Positions 1 through 10,265 of a stretch of 64,000 nucleotides of DNA are shown here, piece after piece. The translations under genes and the position numbers were made by a program. The notes under the pieces were generated by a model. The model ran no database searches, had not been told where the DNA came from, and worked only from the letters and a program-made list of their open reading frames with translations. This DNA is from Cycas panzhihuaensis (taxonomy: Eukaryota > Cycadophyta). The stretch spans positions 173,483,741-173,547,740 of the forward strand of contig CM041465.1 in NCBI GenBank assembly GCA_023213395.1, read 5' to 3'. Within the stretch, counting starts at the first letter, position 1. Every line of letters begins with the position of its first letter.

Positions 1-138
1 GGAGGACTATGAGAAAATCTACCACCTTGTTGGTGGTCTGCTTCTTATATGTGATAACCAAGTGAAGCTGCTACAAGTATGAAGCCCATCGCATATGGTG
101 ATGCTCTTGGATACAACTATGTGAATGTAGAGATTGCA

Positions 139-217
139 GTTGTCAATAGTCCATGTGGACAATCCTTTGTAGAGACTGAAGTTGTCAATAATCCATGGGA
201 CAATCCTTTCCTAGTAG
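139..217. repeat. short imperfect tandem duplication
   Basis: Two adjacent copies of about 40 bp (139-180 and 181-217) start with GTTGTCAATA and share CAATCCTTT. They lie in the degenerate RNase H side of G0 and are probably a local slippage duplication without function. Confidence 0.7.
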
Positions 218-426
218 CTAGTAGGACCAAAACTTCATTTCTTGGATAAGGGTATAGAAGTATTGTTGTTCATCTTTGCCTATGAATTTCTTAGAATGAT
301 AGGTGAAATGATGTCCTCCTTACTCAAGTACTACTCCCACGGCCACTTGCGAGGTGTCAATCTCATCATCAAAAGGTTGCTACAAGTTTGGCAATGTAAA
401 GCTCGAGGTCGTGCATAAAGGGTCCT

Positions 427-598
427 TCAATTTGTTAAATACGACCTCTTGAGTGCAACCCCAACTAAAGGTACTTTGCTCTTTGTAAAAGCATAAAGTG
501 CAAGGGCATAATCAACATATTTGAAATTGAACTTTCTATAGAAATTTGCAAGCCCCAAGAAGTTATAGAGATTCTTAATATCATGGGTAGAGGCCAAT
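427..598 (-). pseudogene. G0 RT C-terminal fragment
   Basis: The minus-strand frame reads NFLGLANFYRKF followed by a weak match to the RT connection region of Ty3/gypsy pol, where family members read FLGxxNYYRRFI. The frame is cut at 598 by the G1 insertion and continues, highly degenerate, at 10824. Sequence between 1 and 426 is the decayed RNase H side with no usable ORF. It is a dead fragment that would have belonged to the polymerase copying element RNA into DNA. Confidence 0.7.
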
Positions 599-1095
599 TG
601 CGGGAATTCCAAGGGGAATTCACACTTCAAACACATATAATATCCACATATAAGACTATCTTTTAGGGTTTTGTATAGGTAAACAAGCACTAAAAGTAAA
701 TATTGAAGTGAAAAAGTACAATATCCACCACTTTTATGATCAAATAGGCTGAATATTGAAGTGGAATGACACCAACAATGTATGTACAAAAGATAACAAA
801 CTTACAATAAGTAAGACTGAGTCTCTAGCTTCCAATTCGAGGTGAGGTGTCCTCCCCAAAATAACTCCTTAAGGTCAAAAATATGGCAAATCTAGAACCT
901 GAGTTGATGCCAAAAAGTCCTATATATACGTAGCCAGGTTCTATTAAGGAAGTTGGCCAAAAAGATCAATTAAGTTCTACTACAACAATGAACACAATCG
1001 ACTAAAATAACCAATTTAAGTTGGCTAAAATATGTAATAAGGTAAGGCAGAATATGTAATGAAGTTAGCCAAACGTCTGGGGTAGGAGTGCCACA
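599..1095 (-). repeat. G1 3' LTR
   Basis: This is the partner of 10266-10823 and runs TGCGGGAATTCC to GTGCCACA. It contains a TATATATA box near 911-925 and the shared downstream motif at 837-856. It is about 60 bp shorter than its partner, mostly through loss of U3 repeats of the GTTGGC type. Confidence 0.93.
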
Positions 1096-1131
1096 AGTCC
1101 ATCCCCTAAAACATGCTTTGCCCTCAAAGCA
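1096..1131 (-). other. G1 polypurine tract and stop-codon hairpin
   Basis: Immediately internal to the 3' LTR, the minus strand reads TTTTAGGGGATGG (1096-1111), a plausible PPT for plus-strand priming. At 1114-1131 lies a perfect 7-bp inverted repeat (TGCTTTG / CAAAGCA, 4-nt loop), which also occurs at the same place in G2 and G4 and overlaps the pol stop codon. Confidence 0.7.
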
Positions 1132-1640
1132 TGGGGAGGTTCGTATGTTGTTGGTGCCAATCTTCTAGTGCCCAAGTGGTTTCTTTGTGGTCAAGGGTCT
1201 TCCATTTTATCAGGTACTCAGATTTCTCTGGAATGTAGTTTCTTAGTACGTATTTGTAAGATGCTTTTTGGTTCCATTGTCATCTTGCCTTCTTCGTCTA
1301 GCACTGGTAACTTTGTCTGTGGGGTGGTAGTTTGTCCTAACTTCAGTTTAAGACATGAAGCATGGAAGACGTTATGGATGCAACTCCATGGTGGTAAGTT
1401 AAGTCAGTACGCCACTTTCCTACTTCGTCTAAAATTTGATATGGACCAAAGAACTGTGGCAGTAATTTGAACTTACCTAATTGTTTCATCATGGCTTGTT
1501 TATATGGTTGAATCCTTAGAAAAACCCAGTCTCTTGTTGTCAATGATCTTTCTGTCTTGTGTAGGTTCGTTTGTTGTTTCATCCAATTCCTGGCCAAAGT
1601 TATGTTGTCTTTGAGTATTTGCATTATTCCATCCATTTGC
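1128..1640 (-). pseudogene. G1 integrase C-terminus plus chromodomain
   Basis: The frame with M at 1636 reads a long basic stretch ending in QFFGPYQILDEVGK, the conserved GPY/F module of gypsy integrase. Near 1128-1250 a second frame reads EYLIKWKTLDHKETTW, a clear chromodomain core (family pattern YLVKWKGxxxxxATWE). Integrase inserts element cDNA, and the chromodomain of chromoviruses targets it to chromatin marks. A frameshift separates the two parts, and the frame ends LPML-stop inside the conserved hairpin. Confidence 0.85.
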
Positions 1641-1931
1641 TCTTGTTGTTCTTAAATGGATTGCACAAGTGAGGTACTAAACCATGTAAGAAGTGATGGG
1701 GGTTTGAAGCCATATAATGCTTAGAGGGGGTCATTTTGGCAGTTGTATGGTAGTTGGTGTTGTACCATCACTTGGCCAAGTGGAGCCATTTATGCCACTA
1801 CTGTTGTTTGTCAGATGCGAAATTTCGTAGATATGCTTCTAGACATTTATTTACTAGCTCAATTTTACTATCGGTCTATGGGTGATAGGTCATACTCATG
1901 GAAAGTTTTGTGCTTGCTTAAATAATTCTTT

Positions 1932-2534
1932 CTAAAAGTTGCTTGTGAATTTGGGATCGCAATCATTAACGATGATTTTCGGGAATCTATGAAGGTGATG
2001 GATCTCTTTGATGAAGAGCTTGACAATCTGACTTGCTTTTGTGGTTGCTTGGATTCCCCTAAAATGGTCATATTTGGTCAGATGATCGATGATGATGAAG
2101 ATTGCATCCTTGCCTTCTGATCTAGGAAGCCTTGTTACAAAATCCATTGAAATTTCTTCCCATTTTCATTTTGGTATATATAGGGGTTGGAGTAGCCCCT
2201 GGATCTTTATGTTTTTGCTCTTGTTCCTTTGACATATGTCGCATTCGGAGACAAACTTGTGGATATCTATTTTTATTCCCTTCCAAAAAAAAATGTTGCA
2301 AACTTGGTGATAGGTCCTATTAATCCTCACGTGTCTTGTTATTAGAGTGGATTGTGCTTCAAGAAGAATTTTACCTTTGAATATAGAAGCGGTTGGTACC
2401 ACAATCTTTCCCTTCTGTAGAATCGGGTCATCTTTGAGTTCATACTTGGTTTGCTCTTCGGTGCGAATTTCCTGTAGTATTTTTTTTGTGACATTGGGTC
2501 GTCCTGATACTCTTGTGTTAGCTCCTAGATCCAA
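1932..2534 (-). pseudogene. G1 integrase zinc-binding domain and catalytic core
   Basis: Upstream part (2166-2534): H-x3-H and CDICQRNK give the HHCC zinc-binding module. Downstream part (1932-2147): MDFVTRLPRSEGKDA holds the first catalytic Asp, and VNDCDPKFTSNF replaces the usual SDRDPKF around the second. The third acidic residue is past a frame break. Both parts are typical of Ty3/gypsy integrase. Stops and frameshifts between 1640 and 1932 make this a pseudogene. Confidence 0.88.
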
Positions 2535-2688
2535 CTTGGGGTAGCTATAGAAATTGCCTACATGGAGATATCTTCCTACTTGGGGATATCCTCAAGAATT
2601 CTGATAATGCATTTGGAATGACATTTTCTCTTCCATTCTTGCAAATGATATCAAAATCAAATGTTTGAAGTTTACTTACCCATTTTTG

Positions 2689-3692
2689 TTACTCGTTCAA
2701 CAAGGTTTTCTTATTTAGGAGGTATTTCAAACTGTCATGATCGATCTTGACCACAAATTTACTTCCTAGTAAATATTGTTGCCATAAGTGTATAACATTC
2801 ATAATTGTTAGCATCTCCTTGTCATAAATGGGCTTTATTTGTTCCCTTGTATTTAGTTTGCGACTTTCATATACTAGTGGTTGGTCATCTTGGAGAAGTA
2901 CGACTCCTAGTCCTACCCCTGATGTGTCACATTCCAAAACGAATTGGCGATTGAAATCTGGAGTTGCAAGTACTACGATTGTTACCATTGTCATTTTTAG
3001 TCCTTGAAATGCTTCCCTTGCTAGTTTGCTCCATGTGAATCTATCTCTTTTCATTAGATCGATTAATGGTGCCGTAATGTGGGCATATCCTTTGATGAAC
3101 CAATGTAGGAAACCGACAACACCCAAGAAGCTTCTTACGCCCATTGCATTTTTTTGTGTCAGCCATTCTATAATTGCTTAGACCTTCTTGGGGTCCATTT
3201 TGACACTTTCTTGGGTGATAATGTATCCAAGATATTCTAGTTCTATTTACCTGAAGGTGCATTTCCCCTTGTTTGCAAAGATCTGGTTATCTTCTAGAAC
3301 TTATAATATGGCCTTGAGGTGTTCTAAGTGCTCTTCCCATGTTTGACTATAAATCAACATGTTGTCAAAGAATACTAACGCAAATTTGTTTAGGAATGGT
3401 TTTAGTACCTTGTTCATGGTGCTTTGGAATGTGGCTAGGGCATTGGTTAACCCAAATGGCATGACATAGAACTCAAATAACCCTTCGTGGGTTCAAAAAG
3501 TTGTCTTGTATATGCTCTCTGTCTTAACACGGATTTGATAATATCTTGAGCACAGATTGATCTTAGAAAAATACCTAGCTCGATGTAGTTTGTCAAGTAG
3601 GTCATCTATTCGAAGAATTGGGTAACTATTATTGATTGTGAGCTTGTTGAGTCCTCGATAGTCAATGCACACCTGGTACAATCGATCTTTCT
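2689..3692 (-). pseudogene. G1 RT (C-terminal part) and RNase H
   Basis: RNase H residues are visible as LECDTSGVG (Asp), YDKEML (Glu) and IDHDSLKY (Asp) within 2689-3144. Upstream, the RT reads LNKLTINN, RYFSKINL and, at about 3350-3390, [11 protein letters not shown]. The usual catalytic FFDD is therefore FFDN here, a loss of the second metal-binding Asp. The frame is interrupted at 3693 by G2 and resumes at 9190. Several frameshifts occur around 3150-3490. Confidence 0.9.
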
Positions 3693-4143
3693 TGTAGCGA
3701 TTCTTTCACCAAAATGATACAAAATGGAGCAAAACGTAGCCAATTTATAGAAAACAAAACTCAAATAGCAATTTCCTTGTATGAAAATATCCAGATCAAA
3801 TGTATAACAACTATAAATCAAAGTACAACTACTGAAATTAAGATCAAATTATGGTCAAAATACAAATAGATGATAAAAAAAGGTAACAATACACCTGTAA
3901 AATTCACTGAGCCCTTCGAGGCGGGGATCCTCCTCAGAAAATGCAGCCCTAAGGCTGAAATTCTGCACTTGCCAAAGGCTGAAATTGGAGAGGAAAACCT
4001 ACACACAATGATGATCAAATGACCCCCCAAGGATCCTTATTTATAGGCACACCAACTAGAATAATAGAAGTCGGCCAAAGAGATGAAAGATGCGCCCAAA
4101 ACTGCAATTAGAAGTCGGCTAGACTTAAGACAGGGTCACTTCA
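3693..4143 (-). repeat. G2 3' LTR
   Basis: Partner of 8715-9189. It has TATTTATA (minus strand TATAAATA) at 4038-4045, two GTCGGC boxes near 4070 and 4114 upstream of it in element sense, and the conserved block TTCGAGGCGGGGATCCTCC at 3915-3933. It lacks about 24 bp of the second copy's U3. Confidence 0.95.
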
Positions 4144-4190
4144 AGACTCCTCCCCCCCCGCCAATGAAACTGTGCTTTGCCCTCAAAGCA
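4144..4190 (-). other. G2 polypurine tract and stop-codon hairpin
   Basis: The plus strand 4144-4159 is AGACTCC followed by a C run, which is a strong G-rich PPT on the element strand directly abutting the LTR. At 4173-4190 the inverted repeat TGCTTTG / CAAAGCA contains the TGA that ends the pol frame (LPML-stop). Confidence 0.8.
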
Positions 4191-4485
4191 TTGGTAGGTT
4201 CAGAAATTGTTTTAACCATTCGTCTTTCTCCCATGTGGCATCTTCAATGTCCAAGTCCTTCCATTTGATTAGGTGTTCTCTGATTTGTTTGCTCCTAAGC
4301 ACTTGGGTACGGGTTTGTAAGATTCCTTCGGGCTCCAATGTCATCTTTCCTTCTTTGTTAAGCTCTGGTATGTTGGATTGTGGAACTATCTTCTCGCCAA
4401 CTTTCTTTTTCAGACAGGAAACATGGAAGGCGTTGTGGATCTTTGCGCCTTCTGGTAGTCTTAATTGGTATGCAACTTCACCCAT
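4183..4485 (-). pseudogene. G2 integrase C-terminus with chromodomain
   Basis: An open frame of 100 codons starts inside the GPY module (MGEVAYQLRLPEG, NAFHVSCLKKK) and ends with the chromodomain LIKWKDLDIEDATWEKDEW before LPML-stop. The Trp/Lys/Trp pattern and the ATWE motif match chromoviral chromodomains, which tether integrase to chromatin. The stretch is intact, but its upstream half (4490-4866) is frameshifted relative to it. Confidence 0.88.
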
Positions 4486-4866
4486 CTTAGCAATGATTTC
4501 GTAGGGACCAAAATATCTGGGCGCGAGTTTTTGATTGCTTGTTCTCTGTAGTGAAGCCTATTTGTATCGCTGGAGCCGCAAGAAAACCAAGTTGCCAACT
4601 TCGAATTTTCTTTCGGAATGTTTTTGATCAGACTGTTACTTCATCCAATTTAGTGCCATTGTTAGATTATCCTTTAACTTGGCGATGGTCTCTTGTACTT
4701 GTTTCTGAAGTTCCTCAACTGATTGGACTTTTGATGGTCTGTTCCAGGTTAGTAGCGAGGGTGGCTGATACCCGTATAAAGCCTAGAAGGGTGTCATCTT
4801 TGCTGCGGAATGATAGGTGGTGTTGTACCACCATTCTGCTAAGTGCAACCAACAGTGCCAATCTTT

Positions 4867-5500
4867 TTATTGGTCTGAACGGATGTTCTGTGAGTATCCT
4901 TCTAAGCACTTATTGACGATTTCTGTTTGCCCGTCGATTTGCGGGTGGTAAGCTGTGCTCATCTTCAATTTCGTGCCTGCGACTTTGAAGAGATCTTGCC
5001 AAAATTTGCTAGCAAATTTTGGGTCACGATCACTTACGACTGCTTTTAGAAACCCATGTAAACGATGGATCTCCTTCATGTATAGATTTGCGACGTCGCT
5101 AGCCTTAGTTGTTGATTTCAAACCCCTGAAGTGGCCATATTTTGTAAGGCGATCTACTATGACTAGAATTGCATCTTTTCCTTCTGAGCACAGTAGCCTT
5201 GTTATGAAGTCCATGGAGATTTCATCCTATTTCTGTTCTGGAATTGGCAATGGTTGGAGTAATCCAGGTGTTCTTATGCATTCGATCTTGATTCTTTGGC
5301 AGGTATCGCACTCTGCCACAAATTTCTGAACGTCTATTTTTAGGCCCTTCCAATAAAAAGAGGCTCTTATCTTTCTGTAAGTCTTGTCGATCCCCGTGTG
5401 ACCTACTAAAGGTGTGGAGTGAGCCTCTTGTAATACTATGTCCCTTAATGTTGATTTCCTTGCGATGCAGATCTTCCCTTTTCTAAGTATTACTTCTTTC
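4867..5500 (-). pseudogene. G2 integrase catalytic core and zinc finger
   Basis: The full DDE triad can be read: Asp in MDFITRLLCSEGK, Asp in VVSDRDPKFASKF, and Glu in DGQTEIVNKC. This is the integrase core that joins LTR ends to target DNA. The HHCC finger lies upstream (5230-5420 region, with CDTCQR-like residues), but stops interrupt the link between finger and core at about 5220. Position and spacing fit the family. Confidence 0.88.
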
Positions 5501-5529
5501 TATATTTCATACAAGCCAGTTTGATCTTC

Positions 5530-6310
5530 ACTTGTTTTGTCCATTAACTGCTTGTATTTTGGATTGTTGTTGTATTCTTCCTTCATTATCTCGTGCCATG
5601 CTGGAGTGGCTACTAATATTGCTTGTATTGCTCATTGTTTGTGACCTTCTTTTGGGATCCTTAAAAGGGCGTCCGCTATTACATTGTCTTTGCCCTTTTT
5701 GTATACTACAGAGAAGTCAAATGATTGTAATTTGCTCAACCATTTTTGTTGCTCGTCTGACAATGTCTTTTGACTTACGAAATACTTGAGATTGTCGTGG
5801 TCTATCCGTACTTAAAAAGAGCTCCCAAGTAAGTACTATCTCCATTGGTGGATTGCATGCATTATTGCCAACATCTCTTTGTTGTAGATTGGTTTTTACT
5901 TCTCTCTGTTGTTTAGTTTCTTGCTTTCGTATGCTATTGGCCTTTCATCTTGAAGTAGGACCGCTCCTATACCAAACCCTGATGCATCGCATTCTAGAAT
6001 GAATGGTTTTGAAAAATCTAGGGTTGCTAAGATTAGGGCTCTTACCATAGCACCTTTAAGCTCTTCAAAGGCATTGTTGGTCACTTCATTCCATGTGAAA
6101 GCATCTTTCTTCGTTAGGTCTGTTAATGGAGCTGCTATATTGGCATACCCTCTTATGAATTTCCTGAGATAACTTGTTGCTCCTAGAAAACTGTGAACCT
6201 CTGTGACCTTCCTTGGTGCCAGCTACTCAACGATCGCTTGGACCTTTTTGGGGTCAACCTTGATTCCCTCCGGAGTAAAATTATATGACCCAGGTACTCG
6301 AGTTCTTGTT
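5530..6310 (-). pseudogene. G2 RNase H and RT connection
   Basis: An RNase H N-terminal stretch (5896-6084) reads LECDASGFGIGAVLLQDERP with the first catalytic Asp. Further on, the YNKEMLAI-like and DNLKYF-like blocks are in broken frames. Upstream (6090-6310) the RT connection FLG...YLRKF is recognisable but shifted. RNase H removes the RNA strand after reverse transcription. Stops around 5800 and 5890 inactivate it. Confidence 0.82.
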
Positions 6311-6317
6311 GAACAAA

Positions 6318-6854
6318 CTAGCATTTTTTCTTGTTGGCAAAGAATAATTCTTTTGCTAGAACTTCTAGGACTAACCTTAGATGTTCTAAATGTTCGCTCC
6401 ATGTTCTGCTGTAGATGAGGATATCATCGAAAAAAATTAGTAAGAATTTTCTTAAGAATTCCTTGAATGTGGAATTCATGGTAGCCTGAAACATTGCCGG
6501 TGCGTTGGTTAAGCCGAATGGCATCACTTTGAACTTGAATAATCCTTCATGAGTTCTGAAAGCTATCTTGTGGACGTCTTCCTCTTTGATCCTAATCTGA
6601 TGATATCCAGATCTGAGGTCGATCTTGGAAAAGTATTTTGCTCCATGTATTTCATCTAGTAAGTCATCAATCCTGGGGATCAAATATCTATTCTTTATTG
6701 TTGATTTGTTTAGTCCTCTATAGTCTAAGCACATCCTGAACGTCCTGTCTTTCTTGGGACTAATTACCACTGGTGAAGTGAACGGGCTTATGCTGCTTTG
6801 GATATGACCTTGTGCAAGTAATTCCCTTGTTATGCTCTCGATCTCTTTCCTCAT
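6318..6854 (-). CDS. pol: G2 reverse transcriptase core (partial ORF)
   Basis: An open stretch of 178 codons begins in the RT fingers. Motifs in order are [29 protein letters not shown] (first catalytic Asp), [13 protein letters not shown], and LIFFDDILIYS with both Asp of the FFDD box. This is the most complete gypsy RT palm in the left block and all three catalytic Asp are present. The start is not a real start codon context, because RT is part of a longer pol polyprotein. Frames break at both sides (6310 and about 6900). Confidence 0.9.
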   Translation of the reverse strand: MRKEIESITRELLAQGHIQSSISPFTSPVVISPKKDRTFRMCLDYRGLNKSTIKNRYLIPRIDDLLDEIHGAKYFSKIDLRSGYHQIRIKEEDVHKIAFRTHEGLFKFKVMPFGLTNAPAMFQATMNSTFKEFLRKFLLIFFDDILIYSRTWSEHLEHLRLVLEVLAKELFFANKKKC

Positions 6855-6920
6855 GTTGTACAGGTGCCTGTATGGCCTTGTGTTTATTGGCGCCGCTCCT
6901 GGAATTAAGTCAATCGCGTG

Positions 6921-7450
6921 CTAAGTCTCTCTCGCCGAAGGTAATCCTTTCAGTTCTTCGAATACTTGCTTGTAGTCGTCCAAGATGTTCTGGATATTTG
7001 TAGGAATTTCTTGGATTTCGATTTTGTGGCATGATACTATGTATGTCAGTGCCTTTTTCCGCATATTTTTTTCCATTCTATGAGATGATACTAGCCGTGT
7101 AGGTGGATTTTTGGGTCCACGCAGTATGTATTTTGTTCCGTTTATTCGGAAGCACATGACTCTGGTCATATAGTTGGTGACTATATTCCCTAAGGTTTGT
7201 AGCCACTGTACCCCTAAGACCACATCGACTCCTCCTATCTGCATTACGAACATGTTGGAATTCAAGGGGTACTCACCAATTTCCAAGTTGATATTTCTCT
7301 GAGAATCCTCAGTAGCGCCCGTCTTCCGCTGGCGCTGAGACTTGGAAGGTCTTCAATGATTCGACTTTTTCCTAGCTTCACGCTACATTGGTCTGTTGAT
7401 GAAGTTATGGGTACTTTCGCTATCCACTAATACCGCTATTGGAGCACCTT
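6921..7450 (-). pseudogene. G2 protease and linker to RT
   Basis: The protease active site lies at about 7410-7440 and reads LVDSESTHNFIN, where the family has DSGST. This Gly-to-Glu change in the aspartic protease loop would be damaging. Downstream (7286 to 6921) the open frame carries MQIGGVDVVLGVQWLQTLG, the conserved C-terminal protease signature of these elements, and RLVSSHRMEK. Retropepsin cleaves the gag-pol polyprotein. A frameshift near 7300 separates the two parts. Confidence 0.85.
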
Positions 7451-7461
7451 TCAGCATCCCT

Positions 7462-8600
7462 TCAAATCGTAAGGTTTGGGGTGTCAGATCTGTCTGTTAT
7501 GGCCTGCAGGGAGATTTGAACATTCTCGGTGTCAATTTCTAGTAATTCCTCTAGCTCGACTTCAACTTGTTCATTGTTGTCTTCCTGCTCTTGTATTGCT
7601 TCTTCTTCCGTTTGTTCTGGTATATCTAGTTCTTCATTATTTAACATGAATACCTTCTTACTTGGGCATTGGTGTTCCCTGTTCTATTTTCCTCCGCATT
7701 TAAAGCATGTGCCCTTCCTTATGTGTTCTTCATGTGTAGGGTTTTCTATTGTACTTTTGATTGCGAGAGGAGCATCTGCTTTGACCCTTGATCTGTTCCA
7801 ATTTGGGGTGGATGGTGGTGCCATCTCTGTTCTGCGCACAAAAGTTGGTCGGGTTTCTTTGAGTTCAGCTTCAACGCACTTGGCATGTTTTATAATTTCT
7901 TCGAGCGCTACATGTTGTTGTACTAGCACACAGAATCTTATCGGTGCCTTCAAACCACTTATATATGTTTCCCTAAGGCATTCCTGAGGGATATTTGATG
8001 TGATCATGCATTGTAGCATCTAGAATTGTTCGGTATATTCTCGAATTGACCCCGTTTGCTGCAGTCTTATTAGTTGAGCGAAGTAATCCATGGCCCACAA
8101 ATCTTTGTATTGATTGATAATTGCTGCTCTAAAGTTTCTCCACTCCTGCTGCTGTGATCCTATCATCTTTTTCCACCAATAATACCAATTCATGGTTCGT
8201 CCATATAGGTGTAATGAGGCGATAGGAACCATTTCTATCTCTGGTGTCTAGTTAACCGCAAAGTAGGTTTCCATCTAAAGTGGCCAAGCTCTTATGTCCC
8301 ACGTTTTTTTAGGATTAAATTTCTCCAATGCGATCTTTGTGTTCATGGGGATTCCTTGTGGTCTCATGTTTCTTCGTTAAAAAACGAATCCTTCTTTGAA
8401 TTTGCCTTCCTGGTTTGCTTGGTCTATATCTTGATCCGAATCCTAGCTTTGTTCTACTTTCGGCTGGATTATTTCTTATCTTTCTAACTTCCGTTGAGGG
8501 TTTTGATCTGTTGTATCAATTCTTGCATGACTGTTGTCATGTTTTCTGCGAGTTATTCCTCAGACTCTTGGGATCTTGACATTCTGCTTCGCTTTGATTT
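7462..8600 (-). pseudogene. G2 gag with zinc knuckle
   Basis: Pieces in three frames: 8020-8232 (LHLYGRTMNWYYWW, YFAQLIRLQQTGSIREYTEQF, the retrotransposon gag core), 7684-8019 (ETYISGLKAPIRF to a KGTCFKCGGK knuckle) and 7462-7647 (acidic linker, LLEIDTENVQISLQAI). Gag packages the RNA in virus-like particles. The first frame ends by a stop between TEQF and MLQCM. N-terminal gag up to about 8600 has several stops. Confidence 0.87.
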
Positions 8601-8700
8601 TCCCCGGATCTCGCCTGCTTCGGTTTTCTCTGTCTTTCTCAGGTGAGAGGGTGGGTCAAAATTTCCTTCCCTTTAGAAAAAATTCCCGCTTCAGAACAAA

Positions 8701-8712
8701 GCTCTGATACCA
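8701..8712 (-). other. G2 primer-binding site (initiator tRNA-Met)
   Basis: The plus strand GCTCTGATACCA is identical to the plant initiator tRNA-Met 3' end, so the element strand reads TGGTATCAGAGC. It lies two bases from the 5' LTR, as expected. Confidence 0.95.
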
Positions 8713-8714
8713 CT

Positions 8715-9189
8715 TGTAACGATTCTTTCACCAAAATGATACAAAATGGAGCAAAACGTAGCCAATTTACAGAAAACAGAACTCAAATAGCAATTTCTTT
8801 GTATGAAAATATCCAGATCAAATGTATAACAAGTATAAATCAAAATACAACTCTTGAAATTAAGATTAAATTATGGTCAAAATACAAATAGATGATCGAA
8901 AAAGGTACCAATACACCTGTAAAGTTCACCAAGCCCTTCAAGGTGGGGATCCTCCTTAGAAAATGCAGCCCTAACGCTGAAATTCAGCATTTGCCAAAGG
9001 CTGAAATTGGAGAGGAAAACTTGCACACAATGATGATCAAATGACCCCCCCAAGGATCCCTATTTATAGGCGCACCAACTGGAATAATATAAGTTAGCTA
9101 GAGAGATGAAAGATGCACCCAAAACTGCAATTAGAAGTCGGCCACAGCCTTGCATAGGAGTCGGCCAGACTTAAGACAGGGTCGCTTCA
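8715..9189 (-). repeat. G2 5' LTR
   Basis: This LTR would drive transcription. It has a TATA box at 9061-9068 (minus strand TATAAATA), GCCGAC boxes (plus-strand GTCGGC) at 9137-9142 and 9160-9165 upstream of it, and the conserved downstream block at 8937-8955. It runs from TGTAACG to CTTCA. Confidence 0.95.
9061..9068 (-). promoter_or_regulatory. G2 TATA box
   Basis: Minus strand TATAAATA in the 5' LTR, between two upstream GCCGAC boxes and the conserved downstream block. A perfect TATA consensus in the right part of an LTR. Confidence 0.75.
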
Positions 9190-10250
9190 TTTCTTCTAAT
9201 TTAATATAACTAGGGATGCGAAGGGGCCAGAGTTGGGGTAATATACCCTTGTTGTAAGAGCTCCTAAGTAATTTGCTCAATCTCCTTCTTGAAATGATAT
9301 AGGTGTTGATATGGTTGAATGTTTATTGAACCAACCCCTAGTGTTAACTTGATGCTGTGTTTGCATCCACAACTTAGTGGTAACCCTTCGGGTGGGTCTT
9401 CAAAGACATTGTTATATCGATTGATGAGTGCTTATACCTTCTCTAACATTTTCAATTGATATTTTATAACATGTAATCACATATGAAGTTAGGTTTTTCC
9501 CCAACAACTTCTCTATTCGGTGCGAGGTCACTAGCTAGGCTAGTGGTGTGGGTGGTACTTGCAACTTGTTCTTATGCCCTTTCTTAAAAGAAACTCATAA
9601 AATAGGTCTTGTAGTCGGTAACAGTATTCCCAAGCTTTTGTAGCCATTGAATGTCGAGGACTACGTCGACTCTTCCTATGGGCATAACAAACATGATTGT
9701 ACTCGTAGAATAATCTACTATTTCTAATTACACCTTGTCGTAGTAACCTCCACGTGGAATGCTCTTTCCATTTGCGATAATGACTTGAAATAGCTTGAGG
9801 GGTTTTATTTGGAGCTTGAGTTTAGTTTCCATTGGTCTATTGATGAAGTTGTGAGTGTTGCAACTATCCACCAAAATTGTTATCTTTGCATTTTGATCCT
9901 CCCTTCAAACTATAGTGTTTGAGGGGTGTTGACCTCTCTTGTAATTGCCTGTAGTGATACTTGTACGCTTTCAACTTCTACATCATTAAGTAACTCCTTG
10001 ATTTCTGCTTCCTCATTGATTGGCTACAACTCTTCTTTTGATTCATCTAAGTCTAGGATATTCGTGTCCTCATTCTTGATCGTAAATACCTTTTTTGATA
10101 GGCACTTGTGGTCACTGTTCCATTTTCGTTCGTAATCGAAGCAAGTTCCTTGTTTTAGACGTTCATCTTTAGATAGTTTACTTCTTGCTGGCCCACCTTC
10201 TTTTTCTTTAGTAAGCGAAGGTTCAACTTTCGTGCCTGAGTGATTCTAGG
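9190..10250 (-). pseudogene. G1 zinc knuckle, protease and RT N-terminus
   Basis: This continues the G1 frame beyond G2. Near 9850 the protease reads ILVDSCNTHNFINRPM (family DSGST), next comes a linker with VQVSLQAI, and near 10090-10170 a decayed knuckle (KQGTCFDYERKW) in which a Cys has become Tyr. Towards 9190 are RT N-terminal residues (ELL-QGY-type box). Stops occur in every part. Between the knuckle and the PBS at 10252 there is only about 100 bp, so about 1 kb of gag has been lost. Confidence 0.82.
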
Positions 10251-10251
10251 G

Positions 10252-10263
10252 GCTCTGATGCCA
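10252..10263 (-). other. G1 primer-binding site
   Basis: GCTCTGATGCCA on the plus strand matches the initiator tRNA-Met 3' end with one A-to-G change. It is two bases from the LTR. Confidence 0.88.
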
Positions 10264-10265
10264 CT

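Larger units (their letters stand above)
3693..9189 (-). mobile_element. G2: complete Ty3/gypsy chromovirus nested in G1
   Basis: LTRs 3693-4143 and 8715-9189 begin TGTAACG or TGTAGCG and end CTTCA, with a perfect TSD TTTCT at 3688-3692 and 9190-9194. The PBS for initiator tRNA-Met is two bases from the 5' LTR and a C-rich (plus strand) PPT sits next to the 3' LTR. The internal order gag-PR-RT-RH-IN-chromodomain is complete in content but broken by stops. It is inserted in the G1 RT, and removing it rejoins that frame. Confidence 0.96.

Noticed and set aside
8701-8712. GCTCTGATACCA strings as fragments of tRNA genes
   Set aside because: They occur two bases from each LTR start and are primer-binding sites.
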